A DNA stretch of 64,000 nt from Rhizobiaceae bacterium (GTDB lineage: Bacteria; Pseudomonadota; Alphaproteobacteria; Rhizobiales; Rhizobiaceae). The DNA lies in NCBI GenBank assembly GCA_028279875.1, contig JANQMU010000061.1, forward strand, positions 1 through 64,000, in the 5' to 3' direction. Below are positions 38,759 to 47,770 of this stretch, piece after piece. The translations under genes were made by a program, and so were the position numbers. The notes below the pieces were generated by a model. That model saw only the letters and a list, made by a program, of their open reading frames with translations, searched no databases and had not been told where the DNA came from. The stretch's first letter is position 1. Each line of letters opens with the position of its first letter.

Positions 38759-39415
38759 ATGGACAAGGATCAGGCGACGCCACGGATCAGGGATGCGGAC
38801 CGCACCATCGGTCTGTTGAAACAGGCGACCAAAGCACAGTTGATCGGCCGCGGATTTGCCAGCCTTTCGATCCAGTCGATCCTTGAGGATGCGGGCGTCT
38901 CGAAGGGCGCCTTGTTCCATCATTTTCCGTCGAAGGATCACCTGGTCGCGGTCGCCTTTGAAGACGTCCTCATCGAACTCGCCCAGAGATTAGATGAAGC
39001 GGGCAGAGACCTTAGAGCGGGCCGTTTGACAAAGCAGGGCTTCATTGAAAAGGCGACGGCTATCGTTGAAAGCGACGTGTTCGTCGGCTGTATGGAAATT
39101 GCTCTCGGTGTCCGCACCGCCTATGCGCTGGGCGACCTCATTACGGATGCTGTTGCCAACTGGCGCGAGTCTTTTTTCCGATTCTGGGACGATTCCTTTG
39201 AGCTGCCCGACCGCTCGCCTGAAGAGGTTCGCACCCATTGGGCGCTGGCCTCGAACACGCTGCGCGGTCACGCCTTCTCTTTTGCGTTCGGAGGATCCGA
39301 AGAGGCAAGGGAACGGCATGTCCGAGGCTTTCTCGAGTATTTCCTGGCCGGCGCCCGCGTGCGCCCGCCCGATCCCACCAACGTTACATCAATCAACTCC
39401 GGGAGGACCCTATGA
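38759..39415 (+). CDS. TetR/AcrR family transcriptional regulator
   Basis: LIGRGFASLSIQSILEDAGVSKGALFHHFPSKDHLVAVAFEDV HTH. Confidence 0.92.
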   Translation: MDKDQATPRIRDADRTIGLLKQATKAQLIGRGFASLSIQSILEDAGVSKGALFHHFPSKDHLVAVAFEDVLIELAQRLDEAGRDLRAGRLTKQGFIEKATAIVESDVFVGCMEIALGVRTAYALGDLITDAVANWRESFFRFWDDSFELPDRSPEEVRTHWALASNTLRGHAFSFAFGGSEEARERHVRGFLEYFLAGARVRPPDPTNVTSINSGRTL

Positions 39416-40545
39416 AACGATATCTGTTGAAGACCCTGATCGCGACGGTCGCAGTCACCGTGACGTCCGCGGCCATCGCCCGTGACTCGATCCAGGCGGC
39501 AAGCTGGATCCCGCCGAACCACCAGGTCTCGCGCTACCTGTTCGATTACTGGGCGGACCGCGTGGCCGAACACTCCAATGGCACACTTACGGTGGATGTC
39601 GATCTCGGCTCGTCAATGGTGTCGCCGCGCGGTGCCATGGCGGAACTGGCGGACGGGATTGTCGACACCACCGCACATGTGGCGCAGTATACCCCGACAG
39701 AGCTTGCCCGTTCCAACGCGCTGGAAGAGCTCGGCATGCGCTATTCCGACTCGCGCGTGATGATCGCGGCATCGACGGATTTCGGCATCAACGAACCGGA
39801 TATGCAGGCCGAGTGGGCCCGCAACGGCATCGTGTTCGGTGCGGGCTATGTCACGGCGCTCTACAAGCTCGTCTGCAATACGCCGGTCACCAATCTCCAG
39901 GAGCTCCACGGCGCCAAGTTGCGGCTGCCGGGCCGAGCGCCGGCGGATTGGGCGAACTCGGCAGGCGCCGTCACGGTGGCTCTCAATGCCAATGAGCAAT
40001 ATGGCGCACTCGACAAGGGTGCGCTGACCTGCACCACGACGACACTGTCCGACGCCTATAACCGCAAGCTGCATGAGGTTGCGGGGCACATTATCGATTT
40101 GCCGATCACGCTCTTCTGGGCCGGTTTCGGCTGGGCCTACAATCCCGCCTCCTGGAGCGAACTGACCGTCGAGCAGCGCAAGGCGATCTTCGACGCCGAG
40201 GCGGACGCCATCGCCGCCTATGTCGTGCGCGCCATCAATCAGGAGGAAGGCGAAGCCCGCGGAAAACTCGAAGCCGCAGGCGTAACGTTCCACGAGCCGG
40301 CTGACGATCTCGTCAAGTCGATTGACGCCTATCGCGCCAACCAGCCCGCGGTTGCCGTCGGCATCGCGCGCGATACATTCGGCATCGAGAACGCTGACGA
40401 GGTGCTGGGCCGCTTCCAGGAAACCATTGACAAATGGGAGGGCCTGCTTGCCGAAATTCCGGTCGAGGACGAGGCAGCCTATGCCGATCTTCTGAGATCG
40501 GAGATCTTCGACAAGGTCAACCTTTCGACCTATCCCTCGAACTGA
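39412..40545 (+). CDS. TRAP transporter substrate-binding protein (DctP-like)
   Basis: Signal peptide; DYWADRVAEHSNGTLTVDVDLGSSMVSPRGAMAELADGIVD, LHGAKLRLPGRAPADWANSAGAV. Confidence 0.9.
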   Translation: MKRYLLKTLIATVAVTVTSAAIARDSIQAASWIPPNHQVSRYLFDYWADRVAEHSNGTLTVDVDLGSSMVSPRGAMAELADGIVDTTAHVAQYTPTELARSNALEELGMRYSDSRVMIAASTDFGINEPDMQAEWARNGIVFGAGYVTALYKLVCNTPVTNLQELHGAKLRLPGRAPADWANSAGAVTVALNANEQYGALDKGALTCTTTTLSDAYNRKLHEVAGHIIDLPITLFWAGFGWAYNPASWSELTVEQRKAIFDAEADAIAAYVVRAINQEEGEARGKLEAAGVTFHEPADDLVKSIDAYRANQPAVAVGIARDTFGIENADEVLGRFQETIDKWEGLLAEIPVEDEAAYADLLRSEIFDKVNLSTYPSN

Positions 40546-40552
40546 GCGACAC

Positions 40553-40578
40553 CCGGGCTGCGCGCCAGCGCGGCCCGG
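40553..40578 (+). other. Intercistronic hairpin between TRAP SBP and small permease
   Basis: CCGGGCTGCGC (40553-40563), loop gcca, GCGCGGCCCGG (40568-40578), one G-U pair. Confidence 0.6.
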
Positions 40579-40597
40579 CCTTTCCGGGAGATCAAAA

Positions 40598-41086
40598 GTG
40601 CCGAAGCTGAAGGCATTCTCCGAACGGCTGGCAGCCCTGCAACTCGCCGTCGCCGGGCTGGCGGTTCTGGCCATTCTCCTGACCATTTCAGCCGATGTGT
40701 TCCTGAGGGCGGCCTTCGACGCGCCCTTCAGCTCGACCATCGAAATCGTGTCCTTCTATTACATGGTCCCCGTGGCGTTCCTGCCGATTGCGGCGCTGGA
40801 AAGCGGCGACGGCCACATCAGAACCGATCTGGTTTACATGTTTTTCTCGCGAAGCGGACGGATAGCAGCCGATCTCGTCTCCGGCCTCCTGACCATCGGC
40901 ATCTATGGTCTGCTGAGCTGGGTGACGTTCAAACAGGCGATCGTATCGACAAAATCGGGTGAGCTTGCCATGGGTGTGGCGCTTCTGCCGATCTGGCCGG
41001 TGCGGTGGGTGCTTCCCCTCACCTTCGCGACCGGCACTGTCATCGCCTTGCTGTTGATGGTGCAGCGACTGACAAAGGGGCGATGA
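40598..41086 (+). CDS. TRAP transporter small permease (DctQ-like)
   Basis: LTISADVFLRAAFDAPFSSTIEIVSFYYMVPVAFLPIAALE; GTG start. Confidence 0.88.
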   Translation: MPKLKAFSERLAALQLAVAGLAVLAILLTISADVFLRAAFDAPFSSTIEIVSFYYMVPVAFLPIAALESGDGHIRTDLVYMFFSRSGRIAADLVSGLLTIGIYGLLSWVTFKQAIVSTKSGELAMGVALLPIWPVRWVLPLTFATGTVIALLLMVQRLTKGR

Positions 41087-42399
41087 TGGCTGAGCAGATC
41101 ATCCCCATCTTTGTCGCTTTCGCCGCGCTCCTGGCGCTCATCGCCGTTCGCGTGCCCATCGGCCTGTCACTGATCACCGTATCGTTTTTCGGCATCGCCT
41201 ATGAAACCAGCCTTCGGGCCGCGATCGGCTCCATCGGGCGCCTTCCCTACGAGCTGGCGACAAATTGGAGCTTCTCGGCGGTGCCGATGTTCCTGCTGAT
41301 GGGCTTCGTCGCGGCCGAAACCGGATTGACAAGCGGGCTTTTCTCCGCGTCGCGCGCGCTGCTGCGCCGCCTTCCGGGCGCGCTTGCCTCGGCCAGTGTT
41401 CTGGCAAGCGCGCTCTTTGCCGCCGCATCGGGCTCGTCGGTGGCCACAGCAGCGGCGATGTCGCGCATCGCCATCCCCGAAATGCTGCGGCGAAAATATG
41501 ATGACGGGCTGGCCTGCGGCACGGTCGCGGCCTCGGGCACACTCGGATCGCTGATCCCGCCGAGCATCCTGATGATCCTCTACGGCGTTTATGCCGACGT
41601 TTCCATTGGCGGGCTGTTCCTGGCCGGCGTGCTGCCGGGCATCCTGTCGGTGGCGATCTATATCGGAATGATCGTCACCCGCTGCGCGATCAATCCCGAA
41701 CTGGCCGGCGGCACGCAGGCCGAGCCGGATGAGACCTTCGACCGCAAAACCGTTCTCATGGCCATATTGCCCCTGCCGATCCTGATCGCGATCGTGATGG
41801 GCAGTATCTCGATGGGCCTGGCAACACCGACCGAAGCCGGCGCTCTCGGCGCACTGGGCGCGGTCGGGATCGCCGTGGTGTCGGGACGCTTCCGCTGGGC
41901 CGCCTTCCGGTCGGCCCTGACGCAATCGGCGATCTCGTTCGCGGCGATCTTCATCATCGTGGTCGGCGGCGCGCTGCTTACCCGTTACGTTGCGGTGTCC
42001 GGCCTCAGCAGACTTCTCGGCGACCTGTTCGCCGACAACGCGGCGGGGCCGCTGGCGCTGCTGCTTGCCGTAGCGGTGCTCTACATCGTGCTGGGGATGT
42101 TCATCGACTCGATCGGGCTTTTGCTGCTGACCGCGCCGCTGATCCTGCCACTGGCGACCTCGCTCGGCATCGACCTGATCTGGTTCGGCATCATCCTGAT
42201 CAAGCTGCTGGAAATCGGGCTCATCACGCCGCCGATCGGCCTCAACATCTTCGTTATCCACAGCGCGCTGGACGGGAAGGTGGCACTGCCCGCGATCATC
42301 CGCGGCGTCGCGTGGTTCATCGCCATGGACATCCTGACGCTGGCGATCCTGATCGCCTTCCCCGTGATCACGCTGTGGCTTCCCAATTCCATCATGTAA
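41083..42399 (+). CDS. TRAP transporter large permease (DctM-like)
   Basis: FAAASGSSVATAAAMSRIAIPEML, SGTLGSLIPPSILMILYG, IGLITPPIGLNIFVIH; overlaps upstream stop. Confidence 0.95.
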   Translation: MMAEQIIPIFVAFAALLALIAVRVPIGLSLITVSFFGIAYETSLRAAIGSIGRLPYELATNWSFSAVPMFLLMGFVAAETGLTSGLFSASRALLRRLPGALASASVLASALFAAASGSSVATAAAMSRIAIPEMLRRKYDDGLACGTVAASGTLGSLIPPSILMILYGVYADVSIGGLFLAGVLPGILSVAIYIGMIVTRCAINPELAGGTQAEPDETFDRKTVLMAILPLPILIAIVMGSISMGLATPTEAGALGALGAVGIAVVSGRFRWAAFRSALTQSAISFAAIFIIVVGGALLTRYVAVSGLSRLLGDLFADNAAGPLALLLAVAVLYIVLGMFIDSIGLLLLTAPLILPLATSLGIDLIWFGIILIKLLEIGLITPPIGLNIFVIHSALDGKVALPAIIRGVAWFIAMDILTLAILIAFPVITLWLPNSIM

Positions 42400-42407
42400 G
42401 GATCATC

Positions 42408-43565
42408 ATGACCGTCATAGAAACCAATGCAAAACCCACTGTCGAGGAAATGGGCCATCGGCTGGCGCGCCTTCAGGCCGGAATGGCCCGGGCCGGATAT
42501 GGCGCCTATGTTCTGGCCGATCCATCCAACGTGCTGTGGCTTACTAACTTCGCCAATTATGTCCATGAGCGCCCTTTCATACTGGTCGTTCCGGTGAAGG
42601 GTCAGCCCGCCTTTCTCGTCCCGCGGCTGGAGCTGGACCATGTCGAGCACCGGACCATCGGCGCGGTGGATTTCGTCACCTATGCGGAGTTTCCAACGGT
42701 TGAGGGCAAGCGCTGGAATGACCGCATCGCCGGACTTCTGCCGAAGGGGCCGGGCAAGATCGCCGTCGAAGCCACGCTGCCGCTGATGGTGGCGAATGCC
42801 GTCGGCGACCGCACGCAGATCACCGGGCTGATCGACGACATCCGTGCGATCAAGAGCGACTATGAGCTGGGCCGGATCGCCTATGCCTGTCGGCTTTTGA
42901 GCGAGGCGCATGATGCGCTGCTGGCGATGGCCCGCCCGGGCCTGTCACAGAGCGAAATCGACGGAACCGTCGGCAAGACACTGTTCGGCGCGCTGGTGAC
43001 GGACGATCCGAACCTCAATCCCTTTGCAACATCCATCCATACGATGATCCAGAACGCGGACGCGTCGCACGATCCGCACAATTTTTCCGATCTCGACATG
43101 AAACTGAAGGAAGGCGGGCCCAATCTGTCAGTGTTCAACGCCTTGCTCAACGGCTACGGCGCGGAGATCGAGCGCACCTTCTTCCTCGGGCAGGTGCCGG
43201 AGGCGGCGCGCAAACCGTTCGATGTCATGATGGAGGCGCGGCAATGTGTTTTCGAAATGACGAAACCGGGTGCGATCATGAGCGATGTCGACCGCGCATC
43301 GAACGATATTTTCCGTAAGTACCGGTTTGAAGACGCCATGCGCCATCGCGCCGGTCACGGGATGGGCGTGACGTCCCATGAGGGACCGTTCCTGGCCGAG
43401 GGCGAGGAAAAGGAAATCCGGCCCGGTATGGTCTTCACCATCGAACCCGGTATCTACTTTCCGGGCCTCGGCGGCTTCCGCCACTCCGACACCGTCATGA
43501 CCACGGAAAGCGGCCTGGTTCAGTTGACGCGAGGGCCCGACACGCTGGAGGCACTGACTCTATGA
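42408..43565 (+). CDS. M24 (pita-bread fold) aminopeptidase/creatinase-like hydrolase
   Basis: VLADPSNVLWLTNFANYVHERPF, HRAGHGMGVTSHEGPFL, GMVFTIEPGIYFPGLGGFRHSDTVM. Confidence 0.88.
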   Translation: MTVIETNAKPTVEEMGHRLARLQAGMARAGYGAYVLADPSNVLWLTNFANYVHERPFILVVPVKGQPAFLVPRLELDHVEHRTIGAVDFVTYAEFPTVEGKRWNDRIAGLLPKGPGKIAVEATLPLMVANAVGDRTQITGLIDDIRAIKSDYELGRIAYACRLLSEAHDALLAMARPGLSQSEIDGTVGKTLFGALVTDDPNLNPFATSIHTMIQNADASHDPHNFSDLDMKLKEGGPNLSVFNALLNGYGAEIERTFFLGQVPEAARKPFDVMMEARQCVFEMTKPGAIMSDVDRASNDIFRKYRFEDAMRHRAGHGMGVTSHEGPFLAEGEEKEIRPGMVFTIEPGIYFPGLGGFRHSDTVMTTESGLVQLTRGPDTLEALTL

Positions 43566-44002
43566 CCGCCCATCCGCTGGACCGGCCGGACCTCGACAGC
43601 CAGGCAATGGCCGCCTGTCGCGCCGCCGGGTGTGAGCACCTGACCCTGCTTGCCTTCTTCAACGACGGACAGCAGGCCTTGCGGCTCTATTCGGATATGC
43701 GGGCGGTCTTTCCGCTTGACGGAATCAAGGACATTCCCGAAGGCCCGCTCCGCGACTTGATCTATGTGCAAGGAAAACCGCAGTTTTTTGACGGGCCCGA
43801 ACAAATCCGCGAGGTGTTCTGGGACCATGAGGACATCCTCGGGGCCGGCGTCCAGGCGATTTTGAATGTCCCGCTGTTGCAGGACGGAAATGTCGTCGGC
43901 AGTTTGAACTGTATCTATCGCGGCTCCCGGCCGCCAACTCCCATTGCCGAAACCGCGCAGGCCATTGCCGACTGCTTCAGCCACACGAACGGGCCGGCCT
44001 GA
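43562..44002 (+). CDS. Small GAF-domain-like protein
   Basis: CRAAGCEHLTLLAFFNDGQQALRLYSDMRAVFPLDGIKDI...AILNVPLLQDGNVVGSLNCIY: GAF pattern; overlaps M24 gene stop. Confidence 0.7.
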   Translation: MTAHPLDRPDLDSQAMAACRAAGCEHLTLLAFFNDGQQALRLYSDMRAVFPLDGIKDIPEGPLRDLIYVQGKPQFFDGPEQIREVFWDHEDILGAGVQAILNVPLLQDGNVVGSLNCIYRGSRPPTPIAETAQAIADCFSHTNGPA

Positions 44003-44015
44003 ACCCGGACTACCG

Positions 44016-45869
44016 CTATTTCCCTGATGTTTCGGGCAGCAGGCGTACCGCACCCTTGGCGGCATTCGACACGGACTGCGCGTAGAATTGCAATGCCGTC
44101 GAGACCTTTCTGGCGCGGTTGCGCGGGCCCCACAGCGCGCGACCATTGTCGGGATGGGCGGCGCGGCGGCGGGCCAGCGTCTCCTCATCGACCAGCAATT
44201 CGATCGAACGGCGCGGAATGTCGATGCGGATCCGGTCGCCATCCTCGATCAGTGCGATGGCGCCGCCTTCGGCAGCCTCTGGAGAAACGTGACCGATGGA
44301 CAGGCCCGATGTGGCGCCGGAAAACCGGCCGTCGGTGAGCAGTGCACAGTCGCCGTCAAGACCGAGCGCCTTGAGATAGGCCGTGGGATAGAGCATTTCC
44401 TGCATACCGGGGCCGCCCTTCGGACCCTCATAGCGGACGACGATAACCGATCCCGGTTCGATGTTCCCCTTGAGGATCGCCTCGGCCGCTTCGTCCTGCG
44501 ATTCGAAGACAACCGCCCTGCCCTCGAACCGCATCATGGTTTCCTGCACCGCGGCGGTCTTGACGATGCAGCCCTGGGCGGCGAGCCCGCCATGCAGAAC
44601 CGCCAGACCGCCGTCGGGCAGATAGGCGTGGTCGATGTCGCGAATGCAGCCGGCCTCCCTGTCGAGATCGAGGCTTTCATGGTGGTTGTCCTGGCTGAAC
44701 GGATGGATAGTGCGAATGCCGCCCGGCGCGGCGCGAAAAAACGCGTACACATCCCGGTCCGTGGAGCGGCGTATATCGAACTGGTCGATGAACGCGCCGA
44801 CGGTCCGGCCGTGGACCGTCGGCGCCTGCGTGTCCAGAAGGCCTGCCCGCTCCAGTTCGCCCATGATCGCCACGATGCCGCCGGCGCGATGCACATCCTC
44901 GATGTGATAGCGCGAGGTCGCCGGCGAGACCTTGCACAGATTGGGCACCTTTCGCGACAGCCTGTCGACATCGGCCATGGTGAACGGAACCTCGCCCTCG
45001 TGGGCGATGGCCAGCAGGTGCAGAACCGTGTTTGTCGAACCGCCCATGGCGATATCGACGCTCATGGCGTTTTCGAAGGCGTTGAAACCGGCAATGCCGC
45101 GGGGCAGCGCCTCTTCATCATCTTCCTCATACCAGCGACGGCACAGATCGACGATGCAGGCGCCGGCCTCGCTGAACATCTGCCGGCGTCTTGCATGGGT
45201 TGCCAGCAGGGTGCCGTTGCCCGGCAGCGCCAGGCCGAGAACCTCCGCCAGACAATTCATCGAATTGGCGGTGAACATGCCCGAGCAGGAGCCGCAGGTC
45301 GGGCATGCCGACACTTCCAGCGCATCGATCTCCGCGTCGGAGCGCTGCGGATCGGCGCCGGCATAGACCGCGTCGGTAAAATCCGTCGCATGCAGGCGGC
45401 CGTCGAGTTCCGTCTTGCCCGCCTCCATCGGCCCGCCTGAGACGAAAACCGCCGGAACGTTCAGCCGCATCGCTGCCATCAGCATGCCCGGCGTGATCTT
45501 GTCGCAATTGGAGATGCAGACCATCGCATCGGCGCAGTGGGCATTGACCATATATTCGATGGAATCGGCAATGACCTCACGCGACGGCAGGCTGTAGAGC
45601 ATGCCGTCATGGCCCATGGCGATGCCGTCGTCGACGGCGATGGTGTTGAATTCGCGCGGCACGCCCCCGGCCGCGCGAATGGCTTCGGCAACAAGCGCGC
45701 CCGGTTCGCGCAGATGGATATGTCCGGGAACGAATTCGGCGAAGGAATTGACGACGGCGACGATCGGCTTGCCAAAATCCTCTCCGCGCAGGCCGGTGGC
45801 GCGCCACAGGGCCCGCGCCGCAACCATGCGCCGTCCGGATGTGGAGGTTTTCGATCGTAATTCCGGCAT
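44016..45869 (-). CDS. Dihydroxy-acid dehydratase / sugar-acid dehydratase (IlvD/Edd family)
   Basis: [32 protein letters not shown]-like motif, [49 protein letters not shown]; start chosen at MPELRSK. Confidence 0.92.
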   Translation of the reverse strand: MPELRSKTSTSGRRMVAARALWRATGLRGEDFGKPIVAVVNSFAEFVPGHIHLREPGALVAEAIRAAGGVPREFNTIAVDDGIAMGHDGMLYSLPSREVIADSIEYMVNAHCADAMVCISNCDKITPGMLMAAMRLNVPAVFVSGGPMEAGKTELDGRLHATDFTDAVYAGADPQRSDAEIDALEVSACPTCGSCSGMFTANSMNCLAEVLGLALPGNGTLLATHARRRQMFSEAGACIVDLCRRWYEEDDEEALPRGIAGFNAFENAMSVDIAMGGSTNTVLHLLAIAHEGEVPFTMADVDRLSRKVPNLCKVSPATSRYHIEDVHRAGGIVAIMGELERAGLLDTQAPTVHGRTVGAFIDQFDIRRSTDRDVYAFFRAAPGGIRTIHPFSQDNHHESLDLDREAGCIRDIDHAYLPDGGLAVLHGGLAAQGCIVKTAAVQETMMRFEGRAVVFESQDEAAEAILKGNIEPGSVIVVRYEGPKGGPGMQEMLYPTAYLKALGLDGDCALLTDGRFSGATSGLSIGHVSPEAAEGGAIALIEDGDRIRIDIPRRSIELLVDEETLARRRAAHPDNGRALWGPRNRARKVSTALQFYAQSVSNAAKGAVRLLPETSGK

Positions 45870-45960
45870 GTCTCCGATATCCGTGTTGTGCCCGGAAAGG
45901 CTTCGTGAAACGGCACCGCCCCTTGCCTGCGGCGCGCGATGGCGCATGGCTTAGCATTGA

Positions 45961-45978
45961 TTTTTTGTTCGAAAAAAC
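45961..45978. promoter_or_regulatory. Candidate LysR-regulator site in divergent ilvD-like/lysR intergenic region
   Basis: TTTTTTGTTCGAAAAAAC, imperfect palindrome centred on TTCGAA. Confidence 0.35.
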
Positions 45979-46013
45979 GAATTATATCGAAGATATTAAT
46001 TGGAAATTCCGAT

Positions 46014-46874
46014 ATGTTTGCCAAACGCAATGTCGATATCGATCTGTTCCGGACCTTTCTGGCAGCGGTCGATCTGGACGGTCTCAACAAGGCGGCGATC
46101 GCGGTCGGCAGGTCGCAATCGACGGTCAGCACCCAGATCAAGCGGATGGAGGAAATCGTCGGCTGCGCCCTGTTCCAGCCCGACGGGCGCAAGGTCAGAC
46201 TGACCGCCGCCGGAGAAAAATTCGCCGGCTACGGACGCCGGCTGGTAGCGCTGCACGACCAGGCGCTGGAGGCGATGGCCGGCGACCGGCTGGAGGGCAG
46301 CGTGAGCCTTGCCGTCATGGGCGATTATGCCAATCATGTGCTGCCGGCCTATCTCGCCCGGTTCATGGAACGCTATCCGGCGATCATGGTCGATGTGACC
46401 ACCGGCTTTTCCGCCGATCTGCTCGAACAGCTCGGCGGCCGGTTCGACCTTGTCCTGTCGACACACCCGCTCGGCGAGGGCAAGGGGGAGCGGTTGCGGG
46501 TCGAGAAAACCCGCTGGGTGTTTTCGTCGAACCATGAACTGCCCAAATCGGCCGCCGTCCCGTTGGCCCTGCTGCCGCCGGGAAACCTGTTTCGACACTG
46601 GGCGCTCGAGGCGCTCGACGGCGCCGGCATCAACTGGCATGTGCTGTTCACCAGTTCGAGCATCGCCGCGGTCGAGGCGGCAGCCGCCGCCGGCATTGCC
46701 GTGTGCGTCGCCAAGGAAGGGTCGGTCCGCGACGGCCTGCGGTTTCTGGAACGGAAACACGGATTTCCCGATTTGCCGGAGACCGAGATCGTGCTGAACC
46801 GCTCCGCCGGCCGCTTCCCCGGTGCAACATCGGCGCTGGGCGATTTCCTTGCCGTTGCAATGAAAGAGACATGA
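46014..46874 (+). CDS. LysR family transcriptional regulator
   Basis: DIDLFRTFLAAVDLDGLNKAAIAVGRSQSTVSTQIKRMEEIVGCALFQPDGRKVRLTAAG. Confidence 0.92.
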   Translation: MFAKRNVDIDLFRTFLAAVDLDGLNKAAIAVGRSQSTVSTQIKRMEEIVGCALFQPDGRKVRLTAAGEKFAGYGRRLVALHDQALEAMAGDRLEGSVSLAVMGDYANHVLPAYLARFMERYPAIMVDVTTGFSADLLEQLGGRFDLVLSTHPLGEGKGERLRVEKTRWVFSSNHELPKSAAVPLALLPPGNLFRHWALEALDGAGINWHVLFTSSSIAAVEAAAAAGIAVCVAKEGSVRDGLRFLERKHGFPDLPETEIVLNRSAGRFPGATSALGDFLAVAMKET

Positions 46875-46987
46875 GGTGGTGGCTCATGCTGCTCAGGCGG
46901 TGCCTATCGATATGACGAAGCTGCCGATCCAGACGGCTGAATGGTTCCTTCCCGTGTGGTCCGAATGACCGTCACAATGCCTCAAAT

Positions 46988-47683
46988 TCAGTTCAGCCTG
47001 CCGGTCATGACCACATTGTCGGTGCAGGAAAAATCCTGTGCCGTCGGCATTCCGGCTGAAAAAGGCATGTAGTCTTCGTATGCGACTGTGATAAGTCGCC
47101 CCAACTCGGAAAGCGGATCCGGGTGGTCATCGGAACGTATGTCGATCGCCGGATAATCCTGGCCGTTGTGGACAATGAGAGCCGCTGACTGCCGGCCGCG
47201 TCGGTCACCACCGGCGGCCTCGCCGGCGACAAGACAGGCCAGCAGCCGTTCGGGCATTGGCAATGCCCCGTTGGTCTCGAACGCTTCGTGCATCGAGGCG
47301 AGGACTTCCTCGCCCGCCAGCAGATTGCCGGCGACGGAGACGTTGGCGCCGATCAGATGCCCGGCCCATTCCAGGCATTCATCGCCGGTATGGGCACAGA
47401 ATTCGCCATTGGTATCAAGCATATGGACCTGTCGATAGCCGGCACCGGTATCGCGTGTGCGAAATTCCTGCAACAGGTCCTCGCCCGGTGTGCCGTCTTT
47501 CATGCGCTCCAGCCCCTCCAGCGCCCACAGCGGGTTGACATAGGACTGCGTCGCGACAGCGCAATTGGCCCGGACATAGGGAACGGCGGCGCCAACCGCG
47601 AAAAACCGGCTTGCTACTGCGATGCCGATTTGTCCGCTCTGCCTGTCACGGGCAATGATCGAGTATGTCAATTTCTCCTCCAT
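46988..47683 (-). CDS. DUF1028 domain-containing protein (predicted Ntn-hydrolase-like)
   Basis: TYSIIARDRQSGQIGIAVASRFFAVGAAVPYVRANCAVATQSYVNPLWALEGLERM. Confidence 0.9.
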   Translation of the reverse strand: MEEKLTYSIIARDRQSGQIGIAVASRFFAVGAAVPYVRANCAVATQSYVNPLWALEGLERMKDGTPGEDLLQEFRTRDTGAGYRQVHMLDTNGEFCAHTGDECLEWAGHLIGANVSVAGNLLAGEEVLASMHEAFETNGALPMPERLLACLVAGEAAGGDRRGRQSAALIVHNGQDYPAIDIRSDDHPDPLSELGRLITVAYEDYMPFSAGMPTAQDFSCTDNVVMTGRLN

Positions 47684-47770
47684 GGGTCTGGATGCAGGCG
47701 ATCCCCGATGTGGTCCTTACAGTGCCTTTGTCCGTGCCGGAGCTTGTCAGGCACGCACCCGTCGGGAATG

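Noticed and set aside
44088-45440. 450-aa plus-strand ORF antisense to the IlvD/Edd-family gene
   Set aside because: Shadow ORF; iron-sulfur and dehydratase motifs are on the minus strand.
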